Part shown: positions 39,437 through 48,950 of the stretch, piece after piece | How the letters are laid out: the number at the start of each line of letters is the position of its first letter | Position numbering within the stretch: the stretch's first letter is position 1 | Assembly: GCA_014359885.1 (NCBI GenBank) | Contig: JACIYN010000018.1 | Span: 1-64,000 of the forward strand | DNA length: 64,000 nucleotides | DNA from: Desulfacinum sp. | Lineage (GTDB): Bacteria > Desulfobacterota > Syntrophobacteria > Syntrophobacterales > DSM-9756 | Reading direction: 5' to 3' | Program-made: the position numbers and the translations under genes | Notes under the pieces: model-generated | Seen by the model: only the letters and a program-made list of their open reading frames with translations | The model's database searches: none | Told to the model about the DNA's origin: nothing

Positions 39437-39602
39437 CGGGGAAAGTGCCCCTCCCCTAGCCCTTACCCCATATCCCATACCCCTGGCCCGACACACCATA
39501 GCCGGAAAAGCGGGGCCGGGCAAACGGGCCGTGTTGATTCCCCTTTCCCAGGGCCGTTAAGATGCGGCAGATTCGAAATCCATTTGCAAGGAGGCGACGG
39601 CC

Positions 39603-40943
39603 ATGGTGGAAAAGGTGGTGATCATGGGGGCGGCGGGAAGAGATTTTCACAACTTCAACGTTTATTTCCGGAACAATCCCCGGTACCGGGTGGTGGCGTT
39701 CACAGCGGCCCAGATCCCCGACATCGAAGGACGCCTTTATCCGCCCGAACTGGCCGGCCCGGGCTATCCGGAAGGCATCCCCATCCACCCGGAAGAGGAA
39801 CTGGCGGAACTCATCCGCCGCCACACCATCGACCTGGTGGCCTTTTCCTACAGCGACGTGCCCCACGTGGAAGTGATGCACAAGGCGTCCATTTGCATGG
39901 CGGAAGGAGCGGACTTCATCCTGATCGGAGCCACCTACACCATGCTGAGATCCTCGAAGCCCGTGGTGGCCGTGTGCGCCGTGCGGACCGGGTGCGGCAA
40001 GTCCCAGACCACCCGCAAGGTGTGCGAAATCCTCCGGAGCCGGGGATTGCGGGTGGTGGCCGTGCGCCATCCCATGCCCTACGGAGACATCCGCCGCCAG
40101 GAGGTGCAACGGTTCTCTTCCTACGACGATTTCGACCGGCACCGGTGCACCATCGAGGAACGCGAGGAGTACGAGCCCCTGGTGGACCAGGGCATCGTGG
40201 TCTATGCGGGCGTGGACTACGAAAAGATCCTTCGCCGGGCGGAAGCAGAAGCGGACGTGATCGTCTGGGACGGCGGGAACAACGACACCCCCTTCTACTT
40301 TCCGGACGTGCACATCGTGCTCCTGGATCCCCACCGGCCCGGCCATGAACTCACCTACTATCCCGGCGAGACGAACCTGCGGATGGCCCACATCGCCGTG
40401 ATCAACAAGGTGGACACGGCCCCGGAGGAAGGGATTCGGCAGGTGAGGGAAAATATCGAACGGATCGCCCCGCAGGCGGAGATCCTCCTGGCCCAATCCC
40501 CCGTACTCGTTTCGGACCCGGAGAAGATCCGGGGGCGGAGGGTGGCCGTGGTGGAGGACGGACCGACCCTCACCCACGGCGAAATGCCCACGGGAGCCGG
40601 CATGATCGCGGCCCAAACCTTCGGCGCCGCCCAGGTGGTGGATCCCAAGCCCTATGCGGCGGGAAGCCTTCGGGAGACCTACGAACGCTACCCGCACATG
40701 GGTCCCGTGGTTCCGGCCATGGGCTACAGCCCGCGCCAGATCGCGGACCTGGAAAAGACCCTGAACGCCGTTCCCTGCGATCTGGTGCTTTTCGCCACGC
40801 CCATCCAGCTCACCCGCATCGTCACCCTGAAGCATCCCTCCGTTCGCGTGCGCTATGAATACCGCGATTGCGGAACCCCCACGCTGGAAGAGGCCTTGCT
40901 GCGCCGACTGCCCTTCCTTTTCGGATCGGAGGTCGATGCATGA
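39603..40943 (+). CDS. Cyclic 2,3-diphosphoglycerate synthase-like P-loop protein
   Basis: MVEKVVIMGAAGRDFHNFNVYFRNNP...VVAVCAVRTGCGKSQTTRKVCEIL...VRHPMPYGDI...DVIVWDGGNNDTPFY. Confidence 0.83.
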   Translation: MVEKVVIMGAAGRDFHNFNVYFRNNPRYRVVAFTAAQIPDIEGRLYPPELAGPGYPEGIPIHPEEELAELIRRHTIDLVAFSYSDVPHVEVMHKASICMAEGADFILIGATYTMLRSSKPVVAVCAVRTGCGKSQTTRKVCEILRSRGLRVVAVRHPMPYGDIRRQEVQRFSSYDDFDRHRCTIEEREEYEPLVDQGIVVYAGVDYEKILRRAEAEADVIVWDGGNNDTPFYFPDVHIVLLDPHRPGHELTYYPGETNLRMAHIAVINKVDTAPEEGIRQVRENIERIAPQAEILLAQSPVLVSDPEKIRGRRVAVVEDGPTLTHGEMPTGAGMIAAQTFGAAQVVDPKPYAAGSLRETYERYPHMGPVVPAMGYSPRQIADLEKTLNAVPCDLVLFATPIQLTRIVTLKHPSVRVRYEYRDCGTPTLEEALLRRLPFLFGSEVDA

Positions 40944-41884
40944 GCCCGCCCACACCTCCCAAGCCCGTCCTGCTGGTGGCCCTGGGCGGAAACGCCCTCA
41001 TCCGAAAGGGCCAGGAAGGGACCATCGAGGAGCAGTTCGAAAACCTCCGGGTGCCCATGCGCCAGATCGCCCGACTGTGCGAAACCCACCGGATCGTCAT
41101 CACCCACGGCAACGGCCCCCAGGTGGGAAATCTCCTGCTCCAGCAGGAATGCTGCCCCCACGTGCCCCGGCTTCCCCTGGAAATCCTGGTGGCCCAGACC
41201 CAGGGACAGATCGGCTACATGATCGAATCCACCCTGGACAGCGCCCTCATGGACCTGGGGATCGTCACGCAGAAACACCTGGTGAGCCTCATCAGCTACG
41301 TGGTGGTGGACCCGAAGGATCCCGCCTTCGAAAATCCCACCAAGCCCATCGGGCCGGTCTATCCGGAAGAGGCCGCCGCGAGCCTGCCCTTTCCCGTCAG
41401 GAAGACGGCCAAGGGATACCGGCGGGTGGTGGCCTCTCCCAAGCCGCTCCATATTGTGGAACGCCGCGAAATCCAACGGCTCATCGCCATGGACTTCGTG
41501 GTGATCTGCTGCGGCGGCGGCGGCATCCCGGTGGTGCGGGAAGGGCGGAGCTTCGCCGGCGTGGATGCGGTGATCGACAAGGACCTGGCCAGCGCCAGGC
41601 TCGCCCGCGAAGTGGGCGTGGATCTTTTCTGCATCGCCACGGATGTGCCCGGCGCCTATGTGCATTACGGTCGCCCCGAACAGAGGCTGCTGGAGGATCT
41701 TTCAGCCGATGAAGCTGAACGGCTCGCCCGGGAAGGCCATTTTCCGGAAGGCTCCATGGGACCCAAGGTGGAAGCGGCCGTGGAGTTCGTTCGGGCCACG
41801 GGAAAGGAAGCCGTCATCACGTCCATTGAAGCCATCGAAGCGGCGGTGGAAGGACGGGCGGGCACCCGCATTCGGGCGGAGTGA
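40940..41884 (+). CDS. arcC: Carbamate kinase
   Basis: VLLVALGGNALIRKGQ; ITHGNGPQVGNLLLQQE; VVICCGGGGIPVV; DKDLASARLAREVGVDLFCIATDV; SMGPKVEAAVEFV. Confidence 0.95.
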   Translation: MSPPTPPKPVLLVALGGNALIRKGQEGTIEEQFENLRVPMRQIARLCETHRIVITHGNGPQVGNLLLQQECCPHVPRLPLEILVAQTQGQIGYMIESTLDSALMDLGIVTQKHLVSLISYVVVDPKDPAFENPTKPIGPVYPEEAAASLPFPVRKTAKGYRRVVASPKPLHIVERREIQRLIAMDFVVICCGGGGIPVVREGRSFAGVDAVIDKDLASARLAREVGVDLFCIATDVPGAYVHYGRPEQRLLEDLSADEAERLAREGHFPEGSMGPKVEAAVEFVRATGKEAVITSIEAIEAAVEGRAGTRIRAE

Positions 41885-41935
41885 TGGGTGATGAGTGATG
41901 AGTAACGGGTAACGGGTAACGGATAACGGTTGAAG
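41881..41935. repeat. Heptanucleotide tandem array (GTGATGG/GTGATGA/GTAACGG) overlapping the carbamate kinase stop
   Basis: gtgatgg gtgatga gtgatga gtaacgg gtaacgg gtaacgg ataacgg. Confidence 0.85.
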
Positions 41936-42029
41936 AGTCAGGCGTGAGCCCAAAGGCCGTTTGCAGGCCCGGTCGGCGATGGCCGGTGGAGCAGGCCGTT
42001 CCACAACGCACTCGAAAACCTCACCCCCC

Positions 42030-42172
42030 GGGAGCCTGTCCGACAATGGCTTATTTGCCCCTTGCAACGTCCATCCGTCATCCCCGCGGAAGCGGGGATC
42101 CAGAATTTCCGGCATCTTATGGACTCCCGCTTGCGCGGGAGTGACGGTTTGCGGCGTTCTCAAACAGCCTCC
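42030..42172 (+). repeat. TIR-flanked composite element, core B
   Basis: gggagcctgtccgacaatggc ... gtcatccccgcggaagcggggatccag...gactcccgcttgcgcgggagtgacgg ... gcgttctcaaacagcctcc. Confidence 0.78.
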
Positions 42173-43266
42173 TAACCTTCTTCCCGGCGGCGGAGGCCGC
42201 GTTCCACGGTGACCACGAAATCCTGCACGTTGGTGAGGATGGACCGCGCGGTGAGCGATCCCCGGTTGGCCAGTTTCTGCACGGCGAACTCGGACATGTC
42301 CACCGTGTAGAAAAAGACGGGGCGGACCGTGCCGTCGTCCAACACGCGATAGGAAGGGGCCATGTTGCCCGTGGCGATGGCGTGGAGCTGGGTGGCCAGG
42401 GCCACGATGGTGGTGGCGCGCCGCACCTGGTCCCGCATGCGGTCCTGGGCCTCGTAGGCGTCCGCAATGACGCCGGGAAGAGGGCCGTCGTCCCGGATGG
42501 AGCCCGCCAACACCACGGGGATTCTCTGGGTCACCGCCGCGTGCATCACGCCGTCCGTCACCATCCCCCGCCGGATCGCCTCCTCGATGGAACCCACCTC
42601 CCGCAACCGGTTGATGGCGTCCAGATGGTGATAGTGGCCCAAGGGCACGGATCTCTTGGAATAGATTTCCTGGCCCAGGGCGGTCCCGAAGAGCGCCCCT
42701 TCCAGATCGTGGGTGGCCAGGGCGTTTCCGGCCAGCAGAGCGTGCACGTACCCGTGGCGGATGAGGGAGGCGAAGGCGCTTCGAGCGTCCTGGTCAAAGA
42801 CCACGGCGGGTCCCAGAACCCAGACGATGGTGCCGTGATCCCGCTCGTAGGAAAGCAGGTCGTAGAATTCGTCGTAATCGATGGAAAAGGACGTCTCCCG
42901 GGTCAGACGCGTGCGGAAGGCGAACTTGTCCCCGGTTCCGGACATGTCCTGGAAGGCTTCCGCGTGGACGTAGATGCCCTCTTGGGCGTTCTCCCCGCGG
43001 CCCACGGCCACCCGATCCCCCGGCCGAAGCCGCCGGAACTCCACCACCTCCAGGGACCCGTCCGGTCGCTGCACCACCACGCAATCCATGCGGGATTCCC
43101 GAAGCAGCTCCCAGCGGCCCGGTTCCAGGTGGAAGTACTCCGGAAAGACCGAGGTGGCATGGTAACCCTCGGGCGCCACTCCGGCCTTCACCACTTCCCG
43201 GAAGGTGACCACGGGGGCCTCGGCGAAAAGCGGATCGGAAAAGTCCGGCGGACGGTATTCGGGCAT
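42172..43266 (-). CDS. TIGR00300-type protein (LOR/SDH-domain ornithine cyclodeaminase-like)
   Basis: PVVTFREVVKAGVAPEGYHATSVFPEYFHLEPGRW; GPAVVFDQDARSAFASLIRHGYVHALLAGNALATHDLEGALFGTALGQ; VPVVLAGSIRDDGPLPGV. Confidence 0.78.
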   Translation of the reverse strand: MPEYRPPDFSDPLFAEAPVVTFREVVKAGVAPEGYHATSVFPEYFHLEPGRWELLRESRMDCVVVQRPDGSLEVVEFRRLRPGDRVAVGRGENAQEGIYVHAEAFQDMSGTGDKFAFRTRLTRETSFSIDYDEFYDLLSYERDHGTIVWVLGPAVVFDQDARSAFASLIRHGYVHALLAGNALATHDLEGALFGTALGQEIYSKRSVPLGHYHHLDAINRLREVGSIEEAIRRGMVTDGVMHAAVTQRIPVVLAGSIRDDGPLPGVIADAYEAQDRMRDQVRRATTIVALATQLHAIATGNMAPSYRVLDDGTVRPVFFYTVDMSEFAVQKLANRGSLTARSILTNVQDFVVTVERGLRRREEG

Positions 43267-43503
43267 TCGAAACACGGTGCACCTCCCTGGGTTACAGCCC
43301 TTGTTTTGGAAAAAAGTTGAAAGAGCCCGATCTGCCTTTTGGATCCACCTTTGGGGCACCATAACAGGGTATGGCGCCGAGTGGAAAGCCCAAGCGACCT
43401 CAAGGCCCGGAGACATTGGAAGTGGTTGACGGACCACGGAACTCGCGTATATACAGGATCGATTTCATTTATCGATCAAACCGATGTGAGGCGAACGGCC
43501 CTT

Positions 43504-44400
43504 ATGGATCTTCGGCGCTTGGAAGTTTTTTGCAAAGTGGTGGAGCTGGGAAGTTTCACCAAGGCGGCGGAATCGGTTCTGCTGTCCCAGCCCACCATCA
43601 GCGAACACATCCGCACCCTGGAAGAGCTGGTGGGCGAACGGCTGGTGGACCGCTTGGGCCGGGAGGTCCTTCCCACCCAGGCGGGCACCATCCTTTACGA
43701 ATACGCCCGTAAGATCCTGGCACTGAAAGACGAGGCGCTCCAGGCCCTGGCGGCCTACCGGGGCGACCTGGCGGGGGAGCTCACCGTGGGGGCCAGCACC
43801 ATCCCCGGAACCTACATCCTGCCGCGCCTCATCGGCACCTTCAAGGAGAAACACAGGGAGGTGCAGATCCGGGTGCACATCGCCAGCACCGCAGAAGTGG
43901 CGGAGGGGGTTCTGGACGGCCGCCACGAATTGGGGCTGGTGGGGTCCCAATGGAAGGACCGGCGCTTGGACTTCCAGCAGATTTTTTCCGACGAGCTGGT
44001 CCTGGCGGTTCCCAAAGGGCACCGTTGGAGCGGGCGCCGGGAGGTGGCCGTGGAAGAATTGGCGGATGAACCCTTCATCGCCCGTCACCGGGGATCGGGC
44101 ACCCGCATGGTGGCCTACCACTACCTGGAACAGCACGGGCTGGAGCCCCGGCGCCTCCGGGTGGTGGCGGAGATGGGAACCACGGAGGCGGTCCGTCAGA
44201 GCATCAAGGCGGGCATCGGGGTGTCCATCCTGTCCAGGCAGGCGGTGGCCGAGGATGCCGCCCACGGGCTTCTGGCCATCGTCCCCCTCCGCGGCCTGGT
44301 CATGGAGCGCCCGTTTTTTCTCGTCAAACGCCGAGGGCGGGAGCCCTCGCCCCTGTGCGCTTCCTTTGAAGCCCACCTGAAGGCCCACAATCACGGTTAA
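43504..44400 (+). CDS. LysR family regulator (selenium metabolism-associated subfamily-like)
   Basis: MDLRRLEVFCKVVELGSFTKAAESVLLSQPTISEHIRTLEE; GELTVGASTIPGTYILPRLIGTFKEKH. Confidence 0.85.
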   Translation: MDLRRLEVFCKVVELGSFTKAAESVLLSQPTISEHIRTLEELVGERLVDRLGREVLPTQAGTILYEYARKILALKDEALQALAAYRGDLAGELTVGASTIPGTYILPRLIGTFKEKHREVQIRVHIASTAEVAEGVLDGRHELGLVGSQWKDRRLDFQQIFSDELVLAVPKGHRWSGRREVAVEELADEPFIARHRGSGTRMVAYHYLEQHGLEPRRLRVVAEMGTTEAVRQSIKAGIGVSILSRQAVAEDAAHGLLAIVPLRGLVMERPFFLVKRRGREPSPLCASFEAHLKAHNHG

Positions 44401-44610
44401 CCGGGGTCGGCACCATCCCTATGGAAACAGGATACCCTCCTCGAGGCTTTCGCCGTTCCCACAGGCGTTGGTTCGGTTTCGTGCCCTGCCCGCAATGAAC
44501 ACGGCCAAGGCCGCACCTACAAGGGACCGAAAACACTGTTTTTTATAGAACCCCCCATCACGTACGGCCCGTGACAACGAAGGATGAAACGCACCTTTGG
44601 GAAGCAGGCC

Positions 44611-44644
44611 CCTGTAGGGGCGAATGATGATTCGCCCCTACAGG
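44611..44644. repeat. REP-like palindrome R1 in a composite with R5
   Basis: cctgtaggggcgaatgatgattcgcccctacagg preceded by gatgaaacgcacctttgggaagcaggc. Confidence 0.9.
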
Positions 44645-44710
44645 CCGCGCGCACGGACGGCCGAGGTCGCGTTTCCCATAAACTATATGTTTTTCCTCAT
44701 CGTACGGTTG

Positions 44711-44790
44711 GCGCGGGCGGGCGTAAAGCCCGCCCCTACGAAATGGGAGGAGCCTGCTGGATCGGGGCGGGGTTGATCCCCGCCCGCTAA
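44711..44790. repeat. Paired GC-rich palindromes (family R5)
   Basis: gcgcgggcgggcgtaaagcccgcccctacg ... ggggcggggttgatccccgcccgct. Confidence 0.8.
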
Positions 44791-44898
44791 TTCCGCGATG
44801 ATAAGAGAATCCGGCAAGAGAATCGCCGGACCAGAAGGTTGTTTCCCGTGGAAATCCTTTGCGGGAAGGTGCAGAGGGCATTCCCGGAATTTTGTCCC

Positions 44899-45453
44899 TC
44901 AAGGAAGGAGCAGGGCGGCTTTTCTGAGTCGGCCGGAAAGGGCGCCTTCGGTCTTTCGCAGGTAGCCTCTGTCTGCTCGGTGAGCCAATTCCGGCCATTG
45001 TTCCAGGAGAATCCGGACCGCCAGCTGGGCCGCCGCGCCGGTCACCCCCGCGCAGTGGTCGAAGTGGAGCTTCGGATCGTGGCGAACCTTTCGGGTGAGC
45101 GTGCGGCAGCATGTGGCTCCGAACTGCTCCTTGAACCGTTGGTGAAGATCGGCCACGGCCGCCCGAACATCCTTGCGGTTCCGAAGCCCCTTGGCGGCGC
45201 CCACCACCAGCCCGAGAGCCACCGCCGCCCCGCTCACGGCCCCGCACACACAGCCGCTTCCTCCCAGCCCTTCGGGCAGGCCCGATGCCAGGCCGACCAC
45301 CACTTCATCGGGAAGTTCGCAGCCGAAGGCCCGGTTGAAGGTCAAGAGGACCGCTTCCGAACAGTACCACCGGTGGTGCCGGTAGAGATTTTCCGATTTT
45401 TTGCGGAAAAGCTCCGGAAGATCGGAGGCCGCGCCGGCGTTTTGTGTCGTCAT
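44899..45453 (-). CDS. C_GCAxxG_C_C family protein
   Basis: YCSEAVLLTFNRAFGCELP...GGSGCVCGAVSGAAVALGL...CCRTLTRKV...HCAGVTGAAA. Confidence 0.85.
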   Translation of the reverse strand: MTTQNAGAASDLPELFRKKSENLYRHHRWYCSEAVLLTFNRAFGCELPDEVVVGLASGLPEGLGGSGCVCGAVSGAAVALGLVVGAAKGLRNRKDVRAAVADLHQRFKEQFGATCCRTLTRKVRHDPKLHFDHCAGVTGAAAQLAVRILLEQWPELAHRADRGYLRKTEGALSGRLRKAALLLP

Positions 45454-45564
45454 CCCTGGGTCCTTGCTATGGCCAGTGCCGAAGGCTCAACGGCCCTCAT
45501 TCAGGGTCTCGAAAACCATTGCATTCAACCATCACGTCTTATGGAGGCCAAGGGCGGGCACAAT

Positions 45565-45590
45565 GGAGGGGCGGTTCGCGAACCGCCCCT
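45565..45590. repeat. R1-like palindrome with alternate inner stem (second copy)
   Basis: ggaggggcggttcgcgaaccgcccct. Confidence 0.7.
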
Positions 45591-45803
45591 GCGCTGCCCC
45601 CCGAGGGCAACCGGTCCACACGCCGCAAACAGGTTGGGTCCTATCCGCACCGTTAAAGATAAGGGACACCAACTTTTCGGGAAAGACCCCCCGCAGGAGC
45701 CAATCATTATTCGCCCGTGCAACAACCCTCCGGTCATCGGCCGTCCTGCCCCCGGGTCCCTCGGGGCGAAAACGGCGCGCATGAAAAGGCCGGCGCCGGC
45801 CTC

Positions 45804-46313
45804 CTACTGCACCTTCTCCGCGGGGTAACCCGCTTCCATCCAGCCCTTGATCCCGCCCGGGCACCGGTACACGTTGGTGTAGCCCAGCTTGACCGCCCAC
45901 ATGGCCCCGTTGTGGCTCCGCGTGCACTTGGTGAAGCCGCAGTAGAAGACGATCAGCCGGTCCTTTTCCGGCCCCAGCAGCTCGGTGAGAGCATCCCTTT
46001 GGGCCGGATCCAGGCTTTCCATCTCCGGGATGGGAAATTCCATCTGGACCGCACCGGGAATATGCTGCTTCTTGTAGCTGGCCTCATAGGGCATGGTGTC
46101 CACGATGAGCATCTCTCGCCCCTGGTCCATCCATTGCTTGAGCTCCTCCGTGGTCACCACTTGATAGCCGCCCCGTTCCACTTCCCGGTGGAAGGTAACG
46201 GCGACCTTCTCCGTTTCCAACTCCTTTTTGCCCCATGCGTACGCATCCCGTACCGGAGCCGCAAGCCAACCCAGCGCCACAAGACCCGCCAACACAAGAA
46301 CCGTTCGTTTCAT
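45804..46313 (-). CDS. Exported rhodanese-like domain protein
   Basis: Signal peptide MKRTVLVLAGLVALGWLAAPVRDAYA; IPGAVQMEFP; IVFYCGFTKCTRSHNGAMWAVKLGYTNVYRCPGGIKGWMEAGYP. Confidence 0.88.
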   Translation of the reverse strand: MKRTVLVLAGLVALGWLAAPVRDAYAWGKKELETEKVAVTFHREVERGGYQVVTTEELKQWMDQGREMLIVDTMPYEASYKKQHIPGAVQMEFPIPEMESLDPAQRDALTELLGPEKDRLIVFYCGFTKCTRSHNGAMWAVKLGYTNVYRCPGGIKGWMEAGYPAEKVQ

Positions 46314-46801
46314 ACCGACTCCTTTCGCCTTTCCTCCACCCAACGATTCTTCCCGTTCCATCGCTTCCACACAAGAAGCCCCCCCAGCATGGCGAGCATT
46401 ACCCAGTCCCGATAAAACGCCTGCCGGAGGGATTCCTGGGACGCCAATTCATCGGCCGAAAAACATCCGCAGTCGATGGCGAGCCCCTGAAGAATCCCGA
46501 ACCACAGGACACCGATAAAGAGGACAAGGAGGCCCGCCATGGTCCAAAGACTCCATGCCGCGTTCCAAAGGGCTCCCGCCCCCGCCGCCACTTCCAGCAA
46601 GGGAAGCCCCACGGACACCGGCCCCAGGGCCCAGTCGGGAACCAGTTCATAGTGGGAAATGGTGTGGGCGAAACCCGAAGGATCCAGAAGCTTCACCCCT
46701 CCCGCCCACAGGAAGGTGATCCCCAGGCCCACGCGCACGACGGCAAAGATCCAGCGACCCGGATTCCGGTTGAGAACCTTGGAAGCCATCCCTCTCCACA
46801 T
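46310..46801 (-). CDS. DoxX/MauE-like membrane protein
   Basis: FAVVRVGLGITFLWAGGVKLLDPSGFAHTISHYELVPD; LAIDCGCFSAD. Start placed at MWRGM because the upstream extension enters an intergenic element. Confidence 0.82.
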   Translation of the reverse strand: MWRGMASKVLNRNPGRWIFAVVRVGLGITFLWAGGVKLLDPSGFAHTISHYELVPDWALGPVSVGLPLLEVAAGAGALWNAAWSLWTMAGLLVLFIGVLWFGILQGLAIDCGCFSADELASQESLRQAFYRDWVMLAMLGGLLVWKRWNGKNRWVEERRKESV

Positions 46802-46815
46802 ACCGAACAAACCCT

Positions 46816-47033
46816 TCCAGCTGTCTGACAATGGCTTACCGGCTTACAAGGCAGAGGAATTCTGACCCTCCTCGTAGCCGCGGGGCTTCAGCCCCGCGGG
46901 AAAGGACCGTCGTAACCCCATGAAGCGACAGAAAATGCGCGATGGCCTATCCGACGGCCGGGGGTTCCTCCGCAGCCCTAAAGGGCTGCGCTACGAGGAA
47001 AAAGGTCGTCCGCGGAGTTCTCAGACACCCTCC
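46816..47033 (-). repeat. TIR-flanked composite element, core A (reverse)
   Basis: ccagctgtctgacaatggc...cgtagccgcggggcttcagccccgcggg...ccgcagccctaaagggctgcgctacg...gagttctcagacaccctcc. Confidence 0.8.
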
Positions 47034-47181
47034 TAGCCAGTCGGGAGCCGGCCGGGCCCGGCCGCATCCCCTGTCCTTGGCGGTTCAGGTTATTCAGCAC
47101 GGGCGGGCAGCTCAAATAGGTAATTGTGATGGATCCCGGCATGTTGCATCGCGACCGCCTATACGCTTGACTCTTGCCATC

Positions 47182-47206
47182 AAACATGCAATTGAGTTGC
47201 ATGTTT
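47182..47206. promoter_or_regulatory. Putative Zur operator: AAACATGCAA-TTGAG-TTGCATGTTT
   Basis: Perfect 10-bp inverted arms 15 nt upstream of the znuA ATG; regulator gene in same cluster. Confidence 0.72.
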
Positions 47207-47220
47207 GGTAGAGCTTCAGC

Positions 47221-48168
47221 ATGAAAAAAAAATCGCCCGATGCAGGAGGAAAATGCGTGAGGTTTCGAACCGTCCTTTTCATCGCCTGCCCCCTCGTGGT
47301 GGTGGCGGCGCTCTTTTCCATCTCCCTGGGAGGATCCGCCGGCCAGCGCATGGGCGTGGTGGTGAGCATCCTCCCCCAGAAATACTTCGTCCAGCGCATC
47401 GCCTCCGACCGCGTGCAGGTTTCCGTGTTGGTTCCGCCGGGGGCCAACCCGGCCGTCTACGAACCCACCCCGGCCCAGATGAAGGCCCTGTCCCAGGCCG
47501 CGGTCTACTTCACCGTGGGGGTTCCCTTCGAGAGGGCCTGGCTGCCTCGGATTCGCTCCGCCTTCCCCGAGCTCCGCATCGTGGCGACCGACCGTGAGAT
47601 CCACAAGAGAAGCCTGCCACGCCACGTGCACGAAGAGGAAGGACAGACGGTCCACTCCCATCCCGAGGACCACGGCGGCTTTCCGGACCCGCACGTGTGG
47701 CTGGCGCCCCATCTGGTGGGGGTACAGGCACGCGCCGTCTTCAAGTCCCTGGCGGACCTGGATCCGGAGCATGCGGGCTTTTATGAAGCCAACTACAAGC
47801 GGTTCGCCCTGGATCTGGTGGATCTGGACCTGGAACTCCAGCGTCGGTTCCGGGACGTGGGGCAGGCCAACCGCTTTGTGGTGTTTCATCCGTCCTGGGG
47901 CTACTTTGCCGACGCCTACGGCCTGAAGCAGTTGGCCATCGAACTGGAAGGCAAGGAAGCCCGGGCTCCGGAGTTGAAGAAGCTCATGGACGAGGCGCGT
48001 TCCCTGGGCGTGAAGGCGCTTTTCGTGCAACCCCAGTTTTCGAAGCGCTCGGCCGGCGTGGTGGCCCAGGCCGTGGGCGCCGAGCTCGTAACCTTGGATC
48101 CTTTGGCCGAAGACTGGGCCGAAAACCTGCGTGCCGCAAGCCGCCGTATCCGGGAGGCCCTTCGATGA
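47221..48168 (+). CDS. znuA: Zinc/metal ABC transporter substrate-binding protein (ZnuA-like)
   Basis: VVVSILPQKYFVQRIASDRVQVSVLVPPGANPAVYEPTPAQMKAL; His-rich RHVHEEEGQTVHSHPEDH; DPHVWLAP. Confidence 0.92.
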   Translation: MKKKSPDAGGKCVRFRTVLFIACPLVVVAALFSISLGGSAGQRMGVVVSILPQKYFVQRIASDRVQVSVLVPPGANPAVYEPTPAQMKALSQAAVYFTVGVPFERAWLPRIRSAFPELRIVATDREIHKRSLPRHVHEEEGQTVHSHPEDHGGFPDPHVWLAPHLVGVQARAVFKSLADLDPEHAGFYEANYKRFALDLVDLDLELQRRFRDVGQANRFVVFHPSWGYFADAYGLKQLAIELEGKEARAPELKKLMDEARSLGVKALFVQPQFSKRSAGVVAQAVGAELVTLDPLAEDWAENLRAASRRIREALR

Positions 48169-48950
48169 ACTCCCAACCGACAAAGGAAGCGGCCAGCCTC
48201 CGCGGGGTCTCTTTTTCCTACAACGGCCACCAGGTCCTGGAAGGTGTGGACCTGCGGTTGGAGGAGCGGGATTTTGCGGCCGTCATCGGCCCCAACGGGG
48301 GCGGCAAGACGACCCTTTTGAAAATCCTCCTGGGGCTGTTGCGGCCCCGGAGCGGGCAGGTGCTCCTGTTCGGAGAGTCGCCGGAGCGCACCGCGCACCT
48401 GGTGGGTTACGTGCCTCAGGATATCCATGCCAACAAGCACTTCCCCATCTCGGCCCTGGACGTGGTCCTCATGGGCCGCCTTCGTCCCGGGCGACTTTTC
48501 CACCGCTACTCCCGGGAGGACCATCGAGCCGCGGAAGAAGCCCTGGACAAGATGGAGATGTGGCCGGAGCGCCACAAGAGAATGGAGGAGCTGTCCGGCG
48601 GGCAGCGACAGCGGGTCTTTATCGCCCGGGCCCTGGCTTCCAACCCCCGGGCCCTCTTTCTGGACGAACCCACGGCCAGCGTGGACGCCATGGGCCAGAC
48701 GGACCTCTACAGCCACCTGAAGGACCTGAACGAGCGGATCACCATCCTGGTGGTCACCCATGACCTCATGGTGCTTTCCAGCTACGTGAAATCGGTGATC
48801 TGCGTCAATCGCTCCCTCATCCACCACCACGCCCCGGAAGTCACCCCGGACATGCTCCGGCTGGGCTACCGCTGCCCCGTGGAATTGCTGGGTCACGGAC
48901 ACCTGCCCCACCGCGTGCTGCCCTGCCACGGAGGGCCCTGCTGTGAGTGA
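48165..48950 (+). CDS. znuC: Zinc/metal ABC transporter ATP-binding protein (ZnuC-like)
   Basis: [50 protein letters not shown]. Confidence 0.93.
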   Translation: MNSQPTKEAASLRGVSFSYNGHQVLEGVDLRLEERDFAAVIGPNGGGKTTLLKILLGLLRPRSGQVLLFGESPERTAHLVGYVPQDIHANKHFPISALDVVLMGRLRPGRLFHRYSREDHRAAEEALDKMEMWPERHKRMEELSGGQRQRVFIARALASNPRALFLDEPTASVDAMGQTDLYSHLKDLNERITILVVTHDLMVLSSYVKSVICVNRSLIHHHAPEVTPDMLRLGYRCPVELLGHGHLPHRVLPCHGGPCCE

